Shown: positions 22,471 through 34,169, counted from the first letter of the stretch. The stretch: 64,000 nucleotides of DNA from Schistocephalus solidus (GCA_017591395.1 WEDG01002501.1:1-64000); one strand, 5' to 3'. Notes: a model not told the origin generated them from the letters alone. Translations and numbers: made by a program.

Positions 22471-23700
22471 GGGAGGGAGTGCTCGGTCGCTTCGGGATCG
22501 GCAGCTGTGACAAAAAAAGGCATCGTCTAGGTAGAGGAAGATTGCAACGTCGATGTATCCTGGCTCATGTTAGTGGTATATTGTAGCCTCTGTCCTCGTT
22601 CAGAGGCATGCCTAGCATGATGATTGGTGACTAGGGTAATGATAAGTGTAGTTTGAGGGAGGAATCACCATATTTTATTGTCGATAAATTGAGGCTCCAA
22701 ATCGACCACGCATGCACTCACAAGACGAGTCAACTTCAGTTACTTCCTGCGGTTGAGCGCTCATTAAACTTGAATAGGCATATGGATTCCCACCGCCAAT
22801 CTCTTCAAATCATTGAGGCGCATATTAATTTTGAGACCTAGTTAAGGGAATTCCACAAAACCATCCAGACAAAGGCAATATGCGCACATTTTCAGCACTG
22901 GGGGTAGTTTGCTATTTTTTCATTGAACTCTACACGCAACCTTCGCCAGTAACAGTATTAACCCCAAACACCGCGTACTTCTGAAGCCAAAGAAGTACAC
23001 GGCGAAACCTCAGAAAAGTGAGAAGATTCGGGAATATGCCACCAATATTGACATGAAGAATTTTCCCCCTGGCAGGGAGGGAGTGCTCGGTCGGTCCGGA
23101 ATCGGCAGCTGTGACAGCAAACGTCTCGTCTAGTCAGTGGGACATTGCAACGACTATATGTCCTCGCTTGAGTAAGTGGTACATTCTACTTTAGGTTCAC
23201 GTTCACAGCCGTGACCAGTAGGATGTGTTGGTAACTAAGGCAAAGACTTGTGTTGTTTGATCTAGGGCTTATCATGTTTTCATCTGTAAGTTGAGACTCT
23301 AAATTCGACCACGCATACGAGCACAAGAAGAGTTAAATTCAGGTAATTTAAATACAATATTACTTGCTGCGACTGAACGCACATTAAATTTGAGCGACGC
23401 ATAAATGCCTGTCTGCAATACCTTCAAATCATGGAGGCACATATTAATTGCAACGCCCAGTGAAGTGAAAAGCGGGAAACCATCCACACAACGGTGACAT
23501 AAGCCTTCGCTGGCACACTGCCAGCAATGGGATTGGTTTGATGACGTCTTCATAGAAATCGATACGCAACCTTAAAAAGTCACCCCAGCAACATCAACAA
23601 AACCGCATATTTACGGCAGACTGATGGGTCGCCTAGGAAAATAGAGGAGATCCGTAAATATACTGACATCGATGGCTTAAAGAAGGTCTTGACAACCAGC
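22471..23700 (+). repeat. 604-bp tandem duplication inside LINE relic
   Basis: The block starting GGGAGGGAGTGCTCGGTCG recurs 604 bp later. Matching landmarks follow in both copies (CGACCACGCAT, TTCAAATCATxGAGGC, CATATTAATT, the CGCAACCTT region). Both align with the same part of the LINE ORF (endonuclease end to linker), so the duplication arose after insertion. Confidence 0.75.
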
Positions 23701-23827
23701 AAAATTGTCTGTGGTTCAAAAGCAATGATGAACAACTCTGGTGATCATGAAGTCAAGAACGTGGAGGACTGGACCCCGCACTACAAAAGTCTCCTCAAAA
23801 ACCTGTCTATTAGCAGATTACCGAAAA

Positions 23828-23935
23828 GAGACACTGGAATAGTCAGTTCTCGCTTATCAGCCGTCATCGCTTGTCTTTTTTGGTTATGTTCTATTGCCTA
23901 CAATACTTACAGCTTTGCGGCTACTGGCGGGGTTT
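23828..23935. mobile_element. Decayed SINE fragment
   Basis: The minus-strand 23872-23832 aligns with the SINE hammerhead region (GATGACGGCTGATAAGC, TATTCCAGTG). It is followed by a tail-like stretch in plus orientation (TTGTCTTTTTTGGTTATGTT). It interrupts the LINE relic. The core is damaged. Confidence 0.5.
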
Positions 23936-25370
23936 GACATTGAAACCCGAGACAGAACAGGACGACTGAGTCCCGTAACCGATCGGTGAGCGTCCCCTCC
24001 ACCAACCTTTCCACTGCCTAAGTAGAAGCCGTCAACAAAATTTCCCAAGTGGATAACGATAGTTACCCCGATCGCCAGCCTTCCATTCAGGAGACAACGA
24101 AGACATCGTTTTAGCTGTTTAGGAGGAAAGCACAGGGAGCCGATTCTAACGTAGCCGAAGTTTACAACTACGGTGGTCCCAACATCAAATAAACTAATGC
24201 CACTGTTGCAGGGGGTTGGGTTAAAATAACAAGCCCCCTAATGCTTAGAGGTGTAACCGTCCTTCACATATAAAAACGCAAAAGGGAAATGGAACCGCTG
24301 TGACAATTAGAGAGGCATCGATGTCCTCGATATTTAAGACAATTTCTTATGCCTACTGTTATTCAATCGCCTGAAAGACCACTTCGTTTATGGACGCCTT
24401 TTACAAATACCATTCAGAGTATGCATAGGATCGTTGTCCTGGCGGGGCTTCTGTATGAGGCAGGGACCTGGACTGTTTATCAAGACCAATCGATCAGGCT
24501 CAACCATTTTCACCCCATTTAATTCCTAAGAATACTGAGGGAAAAGTAGCAGGGAAGGAACCCAGACATTAAATTTCTGTAAACAGCAGGCCTCTTTAGT
24601 GTCCACGACAAACTAGCGCAGGTACAGATTTGATGGAGATATCATGACGTCAGAATGGACGAAAAGCTTCAACCCACATGTCTATTTTACATTGATGAAT
24701 CTGTGCGTGGTTGGAGACATCCGATCAAAAGCATCGTTACAAGAATACACTGAATACCTCCTCGAGTTCCTGGAAATTAAATTGGAAACCAGGTTGGACC
24801 TCACTTTAGGGCTAGCAGATTTTGCGCTTTGTTAGAAAGATTGGATAAGCCATTTTAAAGTCAACCAAGGCAGAGAGGATGGACCTTTAAATTCAAGAGC
24901 CACGGACAAACCAGGTCAGCATCCTGCCCCTGCCACGTGGCAATGCTATAAACGGACATTCTGAGTGCGCATGGACTCCGTTGAATATCTTCTGATACAG
25001 GGAAAGTTCAGCACAACCTATCCGCCTGCTACATCTCAAAATACCATTATTAAAACTAAAATAAGAATTGATAGTGATTAAACTCCTGTTATCCAGCCAA
25101 AATTTCCACCATTTCCCCTTTGCAACGGTAATGTGAACTCTTTTTTCAGTCTAGTCCATTTGCGATCGTACCTTCGAATCATGAGTCTATCTGGTCAGCC
25201 AGCTGAAAATCCCTCGCACAGTGATTGGGATCCAGTTCCCTGAACATTGACTAACGGTCGCCGTACGCGCTTCAACTACCATACTGCCACAAATGTTTCA
25301 GCATCATCCGCCCCCATGATATCTCCAGCCAACGATCTACTCCAGACGTCATTACCGCCCCTCGCTCTAC

Positions 25371-25660
25371 ATGTCCATAGATCTACAGGCAATCCAAAAC
25401 ACGCATAACGGCATTGCACAACAGTCAAGCAATTTGCTAGGTGAACTTTTTGATGATGTTACCCATCCCCTCCACACAAAGCTGATTGCCGTGAAGTCTT
25501 CCCGTCCGATGTGCCGAGGCTTTCGTCATATAGCTTGCCATACATCGGCCTACCAGCACTCTGCTTTGCCATTTCTAGCGCGATACCTTGCGTGTAAAGA
25601 GACTGTAATACCGAAGCTGAGATTGGAACTGTCTCCCACCACTAGATGACCTCTTTTAAT
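25371..25660 (+). pseudogene. CR1-like LINE C-terminal fragment
   Basis: The ORF contains FDDVTHPLHTKLIAVKSS, RGFRHIACHTSAY and FLARYLACKE. It aligns at nucleotide level with the C-terminal end of the LINE relic at 2158-1741 (minus), including the CACAACAxTCAAGCAATTT block. No RT domain is recognisable upstream, so this is a 5'-truncated tail. The plus-strand reading is longer than in the 1.7-kb copy because it is less decayed. Confidence 0.65.
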
Positions 25661-28180
25661 TTTTGATTCTTGCATACTATGTTAACTTATCCTTTTCCCT
25701 TAGTAACTGCAGCCATTTCTTTTTTGCTGAAAACGTTGAATGATACTTTCAAAATAAAGCACATTTCTCTCTTTCATGCGATGCCACATCGACGCAGCAC
25801 ATCGGGTACTGCTTCTGGAGTAAGCAATCTGTCCATTTCGCCAGAGGTAATATAGTGGGCAAAAAGTCACATGTCTGAATATGCACCTTTCATTTTGGAT
25901 GCCGTTATATCCTATGGCGTTGTCTGGTGTGCGATGTGGTGACTAGATCCTGTGCGGCACGCGTAGAGTGGCTGTCCAGCCACTGTTACTACGCCCGCTT
26001 TTAACCATCCGGTAACTTTGTCTCGCCATCTGAACAACGGCAGAAGGAAAAGGAGAAGGGCTTCATATTTTTTAACATAACTATGTCACAATGAATTAGG
26101 TTACGCCCAAGTCACCCGTTCTGCGTCCCCTGAAAGGGGATGCAGTGGATATCTTCGTTAGCCACCATCCTGCGTGCTCAATGGTGCACAAGTTCACATT
26201 AACTGCTGCACTAGAAAGTAGCGTACGGAAATTGCGTTAACGCAAAATTCGGCTTAAAGCTCCAATTTGATGTGCTTTAAAGCTGAGTGGTGTAGATACT
26301 GTTTGAGGATGAATGGACACTTAAATATTTATGAGGGCGTTTCATCGACAAATAAACTTACATGTTATTTCTGGCTGATTTGTTTTCATTAGCCAGCGAT
26401 ACAGCAGTCTGAGGCTGCATAATTATCTTAAAGCCCCAAATCAGTGAACCATCCAGCAACGCCCTCAAAAAGGCACCACAGTACTCGTGGTACGTCGTCT
26501 TAGAATGAGAATATTTAGTGATGTGAGACTGCTGCGAACTGACCTTATTTGGTCGCATAAAGCAAATTAGCATTTCCGTTTTACTTTTGAGCCGATTGTC
26601 TGCAGAACCTGCAGGCGGTCACGCGGCGACTTAGCATGAATCATTGATGAGCTAAGAAGATAGTACCATAAGCAAACATCATTTCGGCACTTTAAGCTAG
26701 ATAAAGCAACTTCGCGATCCATGTAGAGACTGCGATCTAGAAATTGCTTCATTAGGAAGCCACAGTCGAATAGTATTTTGCTTGTGAAGTGCATCTAGTT
26801 GCCTATTTTTGAGCAGAGCAGACCACACGAGTAGCATCTGCTACTGTTATCTTTTTTGATATACGTTGCTAAATATTTTTGCCTCTTCCGACATATCATA
26901 AAACTGCAGCTTTGTAATCATGCTCATTGCATAAAGAAAGTCATTTCCCTACTAATATTGTCAAGCTGCACGTTGAAGGCAATATCTCAGGGACGAACAT
27001 AATTGTCACGATGGCCATTCGTTTCCCCTTGATCCTGAGGAGAAAATAATTTCACAATGTTTTATTTAGCTTATCTCACGCAATGCGTATTTTAAAAGTG
27101 GGTAATGAATTCAAATGGGGCATAAACACAAATCGCAACAGTGCACTTACAGTTATTTTGGATAACACATTTCAACCTGTGCTTCTTACTCATTCCTGAT
27201 TATGCGTTCATATTCGGTGCATTATTTAAGGCTCTGAAATATTCTTACAAATGCCAGTTGTAGCAAGCTGATTCGTTCAAAGTTTTGCGAAAGTCATTTT
27301 CAAATGACCTGCAAAATTGAGAAGAGCTAAGGCTTCACCCTTAGTTTCCCTGATACTATTCTCCTACATATATTAATTTTTCGTGGAAGGTTAAATTTCA
27401 CATCTCTCAGCAGGTTTTTGAAACCAAGCAGCCATTTGTTTTGATCTTTTTTTGCAGGCAAATTTACTTATATGTAAATCGGTTGGCCTATTTCGCCCAT
27501 TAAATACCGATTATTAGTCCTCTGTTTATTTAAGCTACAAAAATAAGGTCCTCAGCGCACGACGCTGGTACTATTTTGAAGAAAGTCCAATTTCATGTAC
27601 ATTTTACGAGTCATTCAAGGAAGATTCTTCATGATATCGATAATTGCAGTCTTCGGCCATTCGTTTGTGATCTTCCGGTGTTATGTAGTTTGTGTGTCTA
27701 ATCTTATTCACAGTGAATGGAGGACGTTTTGCTGAAAATTTTGGAAATCAACTTTCAAAATAAAGCGTACTTCTCTCTCATCTCTGATAGATTCAGATTT
27801 CGGGAAATCCAAGTAGGCTATGGTCACTTTTTTATCCTCAAAGTACGCACTCGAACTCTTTTTTGAAATGTAACCTAAAACATTAGCCTACGTTCTTTAC
27901 TTGAGGGAATCCACATTCGGAAAACAAGCATTTGTATAAAGCATTGTGTGTATGAGGAATCAGAAACTTCTATGCCTATGGCTTGTGTCTGTGGGCTGTG
28001 GATTTGCCTTACCATCAAAGGTCTGAGGGTTGGGAAGAGTGAAATGAGGCATATGCGCTCAGTGCCTGTTTCACTACAAAACATTTGCTTGCAAATTAAT
28101 GCTATGTCCATCTCGATGGAGGGAGTCAATGTACTGTTTGAATTCATCACTTGTAACGGTCGAATTGTACTTTCATTCAC
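25661..28180. other. No recognised gene
   Basis: AT-rich. Short segments (26435-26485, 26895-26960) resemble other intergenic parts of the window (10.4 and 16.6 kb), indicating old unclassified repeats. No protein domain seen. Confidence 0.35.
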
Positions 28181-28401
28181 AGATGTGGTTAGGATCTCCC
28201 TCGATCCTATTCTGCCCGCCCGCAACATACCCTTAGCAACATACCATTGTATTATATGTGGCATGTGTCTTATGACAACGTTCGTTTATCGCCAGTAGCA
28301 GGCTGGCGGGTGGGCAGAATGGGATCGAGTGAGATCCTAACCACATCATTGAGTCACGCGCTCGTTTCACTTCTGTATATACCTCACTTCTCAAGGCATA
28401 T

Positions 28402-28446
28402 GACGTACTGATAATCGGTAAAAACCGTGAAACGGCTGTCTGCGTC
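28402..28446 (+). ncRNA. Hammerhead motif, unit 1 (core mutated)
   Basis: Stem I GACGTA/TGCGTC (one wobble), stem II CGGT/ACCG with loop AAAA, GAAA at 28429-28432, predicted site after C28440. The core reads CTGATAA instead of CTGATGA, changing the essential G8, so this copy is probably inactive. Confidence 0.7.
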
Positions 28447-28653
28447 TTGCCTTTTGTACCCTCAGCTACGTACCCTTACATTATATACATATACATGTCA
28501 AACAAGCGAATGACACTCACTGATGTGGTTAGGATCACACTTGATCCCATTACGTCCGCCCGCCAGCTAGCCACTGGCGATAAACGAACGTTGTGTCATA
28601 AGACACATGCCACATATAATTTAAAGGTATGTTGCTATAGGTGCAACAGGCAA

Positions 28654-28698
28654 GACGTAGACAGCTGTTTCACGGTCGTTACCGATCATCAGTACGTC
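28654..28698 (-). ncRNA. Hammerhead ribozyme, unit 2
   Basis: The minus strand reads GACGTA, CTGATGA, T, CGGT AACG ACCG, T, GAAA, CAGCTGTC, TACGTC. Stem I is six perfect pairs, the core is canonical, and the cleavage triplet is GTC. Stem III (ACAGCTGT) is a self-complementary 8-mer, which would suit dimer folding. Only the U/U at the base of stem II is non-standard. Confidence 0.85.
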
Positions 28699-28952
28699 AT
28701 ATGCCTTGTGCAGTGAGGAATATATACATGTCAAACAAGCGTACGACACTCACTGATGTCTACGTCTTGCCTGTTGCACCTATAGCAACATACCGATAAA
28801 TTATATGTGGCCTGTGTCTTATGACACAACGTTCGTTTATCGCCAGTGGCTAGCTGGCGGGCGGACGTAATGGGATCAATCGTGATCCTAACCACATCAG
28901 TGAGTCATACGCTTGTTTGACATGTATATATTCCTCACCGCACAAGGCATAT

Positions 28953-28997
28953 GACGTACTGATGATCGGTAACGACCGTGAAACCGCTGTCTACGTC
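28953..28997 (+). ncRNA. Hammerhead ribozyme, unit 3
   Basis: GACGTA (28953-28958), CTGATGA (28959-28965), stem II CGGT/ACCG with loop AACG, GAAA (28980-28983), a 2-bp stem III (AC/GT with loop CGCT), GTC site with cleavage after C28991, TACGTC (28992-28997). All core positions are canonical. It ends 31 bp before the TA run. Confidence 0.87.
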
Positions 28998-29024
28998 TTG
29001 CCTGTTGCACCTATAGCAACATAC

Positions 29025-29028
<4 letters not shown>

Positions 29029-29077
<49 letters not shown>
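29029..29077. repeat. TA dinucleotide run
   Basis: About 24 TA units between the retrozyme-like cluster and the PLE-end palindrome. Confidence 0.97.
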
Positions 29078-29080
<3 letters not shown>

Positions 29081-29153
29081 GATCAGAGATAGTATGCATT
29101 CCGGGCTGATATAATGAAAAAGGGAGAGGTTCTTTCGGAAAATGCGAGTTTTA

Positions 29154-29198
29154 CTCGTGAATTTTCGAGCTGGTTACACCAACCCGTCGTCAGACGAA
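29154..29198 (-). ncRNA. Hammerhead motif, left arm of PLE palindrome
   Basis: On the minus strand: stem I TTCGT/ACGAG, core CTGACGA, stem II GGGTTGGT paired with ACCAGCTC through mostly standard pairs, GAAA, AATT stem III, site after C. Same layout as 19376-19421. Confidence 0.65.
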
Positions 29199-29239
29199 AT
29201 AAATAAAAGTGAGTGTTAGAATGTCGCACTTTTATTTAT

Positions 29240-29284
29240 TTCGTCTGACGACGGGTTAGTGTAACCAGCTCGAAAATTCACGAG
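29240..29284 (+). ncRNA. Hammerhead motif, right arm of PLE palindrome
   Basis: Mirror of the left arm: TTCGT 29240-29244, CTGACGA 29245-29251, GAAA 29272-29275, site after C29279, ACGAG 29280-29284. One A/C mismatch in stem II. Confidence 0.65.
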
Positions 29285-29333
29285 TAAAACTCGCATTTTT
29301 CGAAGAACCTCTCCCTTTTTTCATATATATATG

Positions 29334-32300
29334 GTATTTCACAGTTTCATAAAAGTTATCAATTAATATCGCACTTCCTTGAACAAGCGTTATATAATTC
29401 TGTCTGGATGCTTCACCGCATGCAAGCTTTTCTGTTAGTTACTACTCGGTAAGAAGGGTCCATTACTGACACCTGGTTTTACCCTGGATGCAAAATATGT
29501 AACTGAAAAATCCAATATTGACCTATATTTAACCGCGCCGAAGAATTCTTTGTTGATATCACCCTTCCATTCACTTCGCGTAACCTCGATTGCACTCTAA
29601 TTTAAGAAGATGTATGCAAAGTGGAAATTACAGTCACCGAGCCGGTGTGATTGCTGGATGCAATGTGGCATTCTCTTCTACTCTCCAGCCTCACCTTAAT
29701 GTCTGTGTAGTTCGCCATGAATCTTTAAAAAAGCAGAGTGCCATTAATATCATGATGAAGCATTGAGCACCGGGAGTGACACTAGATTGACCTTTACTTA
29801 GGTAAATGGTCATATACAGTCATCGGAGTAGATCGAGTACTCTTCCATATAACTAAGGATAGAACATCGTGACCCCACTTATCTTATTCCCGCTCCAACG
29901 TCCTCAACAGGCCGACTCCATCACGCAGTTGGCGTGGGTACGATGAGTATGACTAACGAACAACACCCACACACCCAAGATACATATAAACTCTGTAGAT
30001 GGCTCACAACTCCACTCTCCATGTAACTGTAACGGCCAGATGATGAATTTCTGAAAACGCTAGTTTACCAACTGAATTTTCAATTTTAACGGGAATATTT
30101 TCAGAACTATCTCAAAAGTGTTAACTGAAATCCTGTTTCAATTATAAAGTAAATATTAAATTGGATGTGTGAGATAGACTACCGTGCAGCTTATTCCCAA
30201 AAGTATTTTAGTCATGTCAGAATGCTGGTTTATTAATGTGCTTCATTCCGGCTCTCTGGAAAACACCATTCAGTAAAAAATGATAAGATAGTTCTTTTGA
30301 ATATTTTGCATCGCTCTTCAATCTCCTAATTCGTGCAAATGTGTCTTTTTAAAAATATTTTAAAAATAGGCCCGTTGGCCTCCATTTGTAGAAAATTTTC
30401 GAGTTTTTTAAGTTCATACTTGAAAAAGTTATCTTTCAGTTTAAACATAATCTGTGATTGTCGAGGAATTTTGAACCTGCCCGTGGTTTTACTTGTACTA
30501 TATACGTTCCGCTTAATGAAAAACTACATGTTTTAACGTTATAAGGCAATCGTCACAGAGAACTGATAAAATTTTGAACTGACTGCGTACCATATTACAG
30601 GTTTTATAAATGGACAGATACGGTGTACTTTCACGGTATTTAATTTAAAAATTTAAAATTATTTTTACTTGTAAGACCACCCTTTCTTTAATCATAACAG
30701 TTAAAGAAGTGATCTTCTGTCAAATTAATATAAAAATAATATTTCAGGGCACGTTTTCTAGAAAACATATTTGAGGTCAAAAGTTCATCGAAAATCAATG
30801 AGAAAATGTTAAACTTATTAACTCGAGTGCACTTTTTGCAGACAGCTGCAAATGATTTCATTCAAAAGACAGCATTCTGGTATAGCTATAATATCTTGGG
30901 ATTTTGCTAAATGATGCATCATATTAAAACTCATTTAAATAATCCTTTCTAATCGAGAGCACGTATGACGATTTGGGTTTAAATTTCATAGGATAAGCCA
31001 CCAACTGTATTTTGTAAGCCAGTAAACCTCCGCCGCAAACACTGAAAAAAACTCAGTTAAATTCATGGATGTGAATTGGTACTTTTGGCATTCAAAATCG
31101 GTATCTTACAGTCAAAATGTAGAAGTGCCATAAAATGACTGACCCCTTCTGCTCTCGTGACATGTCTCCATGAAATCAGCGATTTTGTATTCCTCTTCGC
31201 ACGAGGCTAGGTTACTTTAGGTTTAGAATCTCCAGGTAAACATGTAAAAAATATATTTATTTTGGAAGATAATTTTACTGGTTACCGGGATATGTCATGG
31301 CAAGCTTCCATTCCATCGGCTGCGTCTGAGAAGTATTGAACCAGTCGTTGTCAGTGAAATATCAAATAAGGTTTCGTCAACTACAGAATTAGCCAATAAA
31401 TTTATCATCGGGAACTTTAGTTCGAAACGCTATGCTGATTTAAAATAAATTTGCAACTGTCTAGGCCTCTTGAATCTAACCAAAGCTAGGTACTCTATCA
31501 GAAGAAGCACGTTGTATCGTTTGTGGCGTTTTGAAACTTAAAATCATCTTTAGCTCTCACTTGACGTTCTATTTTTTGCTTATTTCGCCAACTTGCCCAG
31601 TTTGCGTGGTATACATTAATATATCCTTTTAGTTGCTTACGTAAACTCTGGTCAGCAGGTTTTTACTTAGTTTTACTACCATATAGGTCTCATATATGTT
31701 GATATTAATGCTGAGCATGTTGTATAGATCCTTTAGAGCACTAATAAATAGACAGATACGATGCTGGTGAATGAGAATTTAATCTTCTTAAAAGTTTCTG
31801 TATTCGTATCAATGCCGCTACTTTGAGTATGGATAACAATTCAACCAACTTAAACAACTTTTAACAACAAGACTTGATTATTTGGCCTGTGGCAAATTTC
31901 GTTCTTTGATGCATACAAATATGCTTTCCTACTACCGCTGGCCCAGTCAGTTTCCTGCAATTGTCCTCTCATTGATCTCGTTACATAAGTAACTTAAACT
32001 TCTCCATATAAAAACGTAGTGCTGTTGTTTGTCTTTGGTAATTCATTTTTTTAGGACTTTCAACTGTCTACGTTGTGCTCAATTTCTTTTTTATTTACGA
32101 AGGCTTCAATACAAAACCACATTCAGATTGTTATTTTGCTTCAAGGGTATACTTCCTGTGTCGGTCATAACCTTCCTGCTCTTTTTAACATTCGTTCATG
32201 ATCCGCCTACTTGGCATGTTATCATGCAATGTTGTGTATCACTGTTGTCCAGTGGAAATTTTTTTATGTCTGATCTGCCAGAGCTTCGTCAGTATATGCT

Positions 32301-33010
32301 AAGGCATGCAATCTTTTGCCTATGTGACAAACATATTAATGTCAATCACCTGGCCAAAATTGAGCACTTCAGATGGAATGTTCCTTCATCAGTCAATATT
32401 TTTTTATTCTTCATTGTCTTTTATTTTCCCTTCATTCGCTGCCAAAAACTGAAAGATTTTGAGCGCTTTACTGATAACGGCACCAGGCTGCCCAGTATGA
32501 TGTTGATTTTGGCGTACTTGGTTGAGTAAAAGTATTTTTCTGCTAGTGGTTCTACCCTCTCCTCTAACGATCTGTAATATTTTTACCCAATTAATTCTTT
32601 CCAGCATCTGGGTTTAAAGTGGAGAACTATCTGGAGAAAGTCCGTGGTTCAACATCTTTGGAACTTGCTCCTGTCTCTCAGCGTCTCTTTAGCTCTTGTG
32701 TTTCCTCCGTTGACATATAGGCTAACGCTTCCTATTAATGCGATTTACAAGGTCCTCTCCACCTATTCAAAAATTCATTTGAAAGTGTTAACTGGCTACG
32801 ACAGAAGCAGCTGAGGTCAGGTTACGCAAACAGGTCCTGCGCGCCCAACAGAACTTCATCCAGGTGCCAGATTTACCCTGGCCGAAAGCCACCAACTCAG
32901 CTGCCCGCAGATAATTACCATTACTATCGGCCACCCTGACGCTTATCAAGAGAGTTAGCGGAAGTTCGTATTCCCCACCCTGATAACCACATTATAATTT
33001 TTTATTTGCC
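29334..33010. other. No recognised gene
   Basis: AT-rich. The longest ORF (32029-32529 plus, 166 codons) encodes hydrophobic sequence without any motif I recognise; AT-rich composition makes a chance ORF likely. Words related to 1645-1668 occur at about 30606 and 31742. Confidence 0.4.
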
Positions 33011-33490
33011 CACGTATGACCGCCTAAACAGGACTCTGGAATAAGACAGTCCCGTCCGATTCAGAAACCCCAGACAAGTGTAATGTGGGATTGGTGGTAA
33101 TAGGGGTTTTTCGGATAGGCATTATCAAGAGAAATATAAGACGTATATGGTCCGCGCAAAATTGCTTGTTTTGTTCTTTCTTCTCTCCGAATTAACGAAG
33201 TCAATAGTGCGCATCTGCTACAAAGGCTCGAAGAAATTGATAAACATAGCGGATAGTGGCTTGAAAGCCCTCGGATGACTTCACTGCCGGTTACACCCAC
33301 TCAACCTTTGATAGAATCCTTTTACTTCGAAATCGCTGTAAAAAAACGGTGCTTGTTCTGGCGTCAAACATTCGCGAAATGCACGCTTTTTATTGTCGAT
33401 CATAAAGCAAAACATGGGTCAGGGGCTTCAGGCTTTATTGGTGCTATACATAACCCATCGTTACCCTCAATTCTTCAGTCGTACTTAACT
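33011..33490. repeat. MITE-like terminal repeat and unclassified repeat A
   Basis: The left end (33011-33060) carries ATGACCGCCTAAACAGGACT...GTCC, matching the terminal repeats of the elements at 46060 and 59506. The rest (33225-33490: AAGAAATTGATA, CACGCTTTTTATTGTCGATC, ATAAAGCAAAACA) is repeated at 34170-34720. This may be one longer element or two adjacent repeats. Confidence 0.6.
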
Positions 33491-34169
33491 GAATTGCACT
33501 CTCGTTATTTCTCTTGATTTTATTATTGATTATTAAAGGGCTTGTCACGCTAATACTGAAAGGTATTTGTGGAAGGCTAGCACTGTTTGAAACAGCCTGA
33601 CTTGTAAAGGCGGAATACTTTAATTAAAGACGTGGTTGACCCTTAGGCCTGCAGGTGATGATTGTTTTCGCCGAGATGCGTGACCTATGACATGAAAGAT
33701 TTTCGAGCGGCTGTCAAATTGTTTACCCTGCCTCAATGCACTATTTCGGAAAACCTTAAAACACCACAGTTGGTGAAGATTTTCACAAACGGGCAGAAGG
33801 GCTTGAGCTATAAATAATTACTGAGGGCGTACATTTTGGGAAAAGTAGTTCTACTATTTTTAGACAAATCTAGCCTTGGCCCTACAGCGCTGCCTCTTTT
33901 CAGTACATCAAAATCCATTTTAGGCCTACTAAAAACTCCAAGACAAGTATTTTGTCAATATTATCCCTTCCATTGGCTAGGTTGGCCTGCAGCGCAGCTT
34001 GAAATAACAATCGGAACCCGAAGATCTGCCCATGGATGGTTATTTTGAGGTTAGATAAACGGCAGACGTTTTGACAAAGTCCAATGCACTTACCATTTTC
34101 AAGCTAACGCTGGTACGTAATTGCGCTTTAACATCAGCATGGCATCGATGCTGAACTTCAATTGGATCT
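33491..34169. other. No recognised gene
   Basis: No supported ORF. A 70-codon ORF at 33836 has no recognisable domain. Confidence 0.35.

Larger units (their letters stand above)
21980..24970 (+). pseudogene. Decayed RTE-like LINE with internal duplication
   Basis: Piecewise translation matches the LINE at 49645-55149 in order. Endonuclease remnants: GET near 22050, then EQRQLEKVRADFTFLCGR (near 22075); LYKNLHPTTSQQ (about 22375). Linker: DWFDDVFIEIDTQP (about 23533), KIEEIRKYTDIDG. RT domain 0: LPSIQETTKTSF, KAQGADSNVAEVYNYGGP (24085-24180), RCNRPSHIKTQKGNGTAV. After loss of the catalytic RT core it resumes at MHRIVVLAGLLYEAGTWTVY (24420), LNHFHPI, FSVHDKLAQVQI, MDEKLQPTCLFYIDE. A remnant of the zinc-finger tail is PATWQCYKRTF (24935). 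Units 22471-23074 and 23075-23700 are tandem copies. It is inactive. Confidence 0.75.
28181..29028. mobile_element. Retrozyme-like cluster of inverted 231-bp hammerhead units
   Basis: Four tracts alternate in orientation: minus fragment 28181-28226, plus 28231-28485, minus 28486-28758, plus 28759-29028. The plus tract at the right has two copies of TACGTCTTGCCTGTTGCACC exactly 231 bp apart (28761 and 28992), so one full monomer runs from cleavage site to cleavage site (28761-28991). Each of the three main tracts holds one hammerhead. The units share blocks such as TGTCTTATGACA, CGTTCGTTTATCGCCAGT, GGATC...GATCC and CCTAACCACATC. There is no ORF or pol III box that I can see. This matches the definition of metazoan retrozymes (small non-coding circular-RNA retroelements with type I hammerheads); the name is an inference. 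Confidence 0.75.
29113..29322. mobile_element. PLE-A-type 3' ends as a near-perfect palindrome
   Basis: Arms 29113-29211 and 29227-29322 are inverted copies with very few differences, separated by 15 bp. Each arm is the last ~100 bp of a PLE-A-like element: TCGTCTGACGACGGGTTxGTGT...AACCAGCTCGAAAATTC, as at 19376-19421. Both 3' ends face outward; AT runs lie on both sides. It is an extreme version of the inverted PLE pairs at 15 and 20 kb, with almost no internal sequence left. Confidence 0.8.

Noticed and set aside
27875..28298. Overlapping ORFs on both strands at 27.9-28.3 kb
   Set aside because: They run into the non-coding hammerhead array, show no domain, and mirror each other.
28181..29028. 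CRISPR array
   Set aside because: The repeats are long, alternate in orientation, contain ribozyme folds and occur in a eukaryotic repeat context.
32029..32529. 166-codon plus-strand ORF as a membrane protein gene
   Set aside because: Hydrophobic but low-complexity, AT-rich, no recognisable domain or gene-like flanks; it could be chance.
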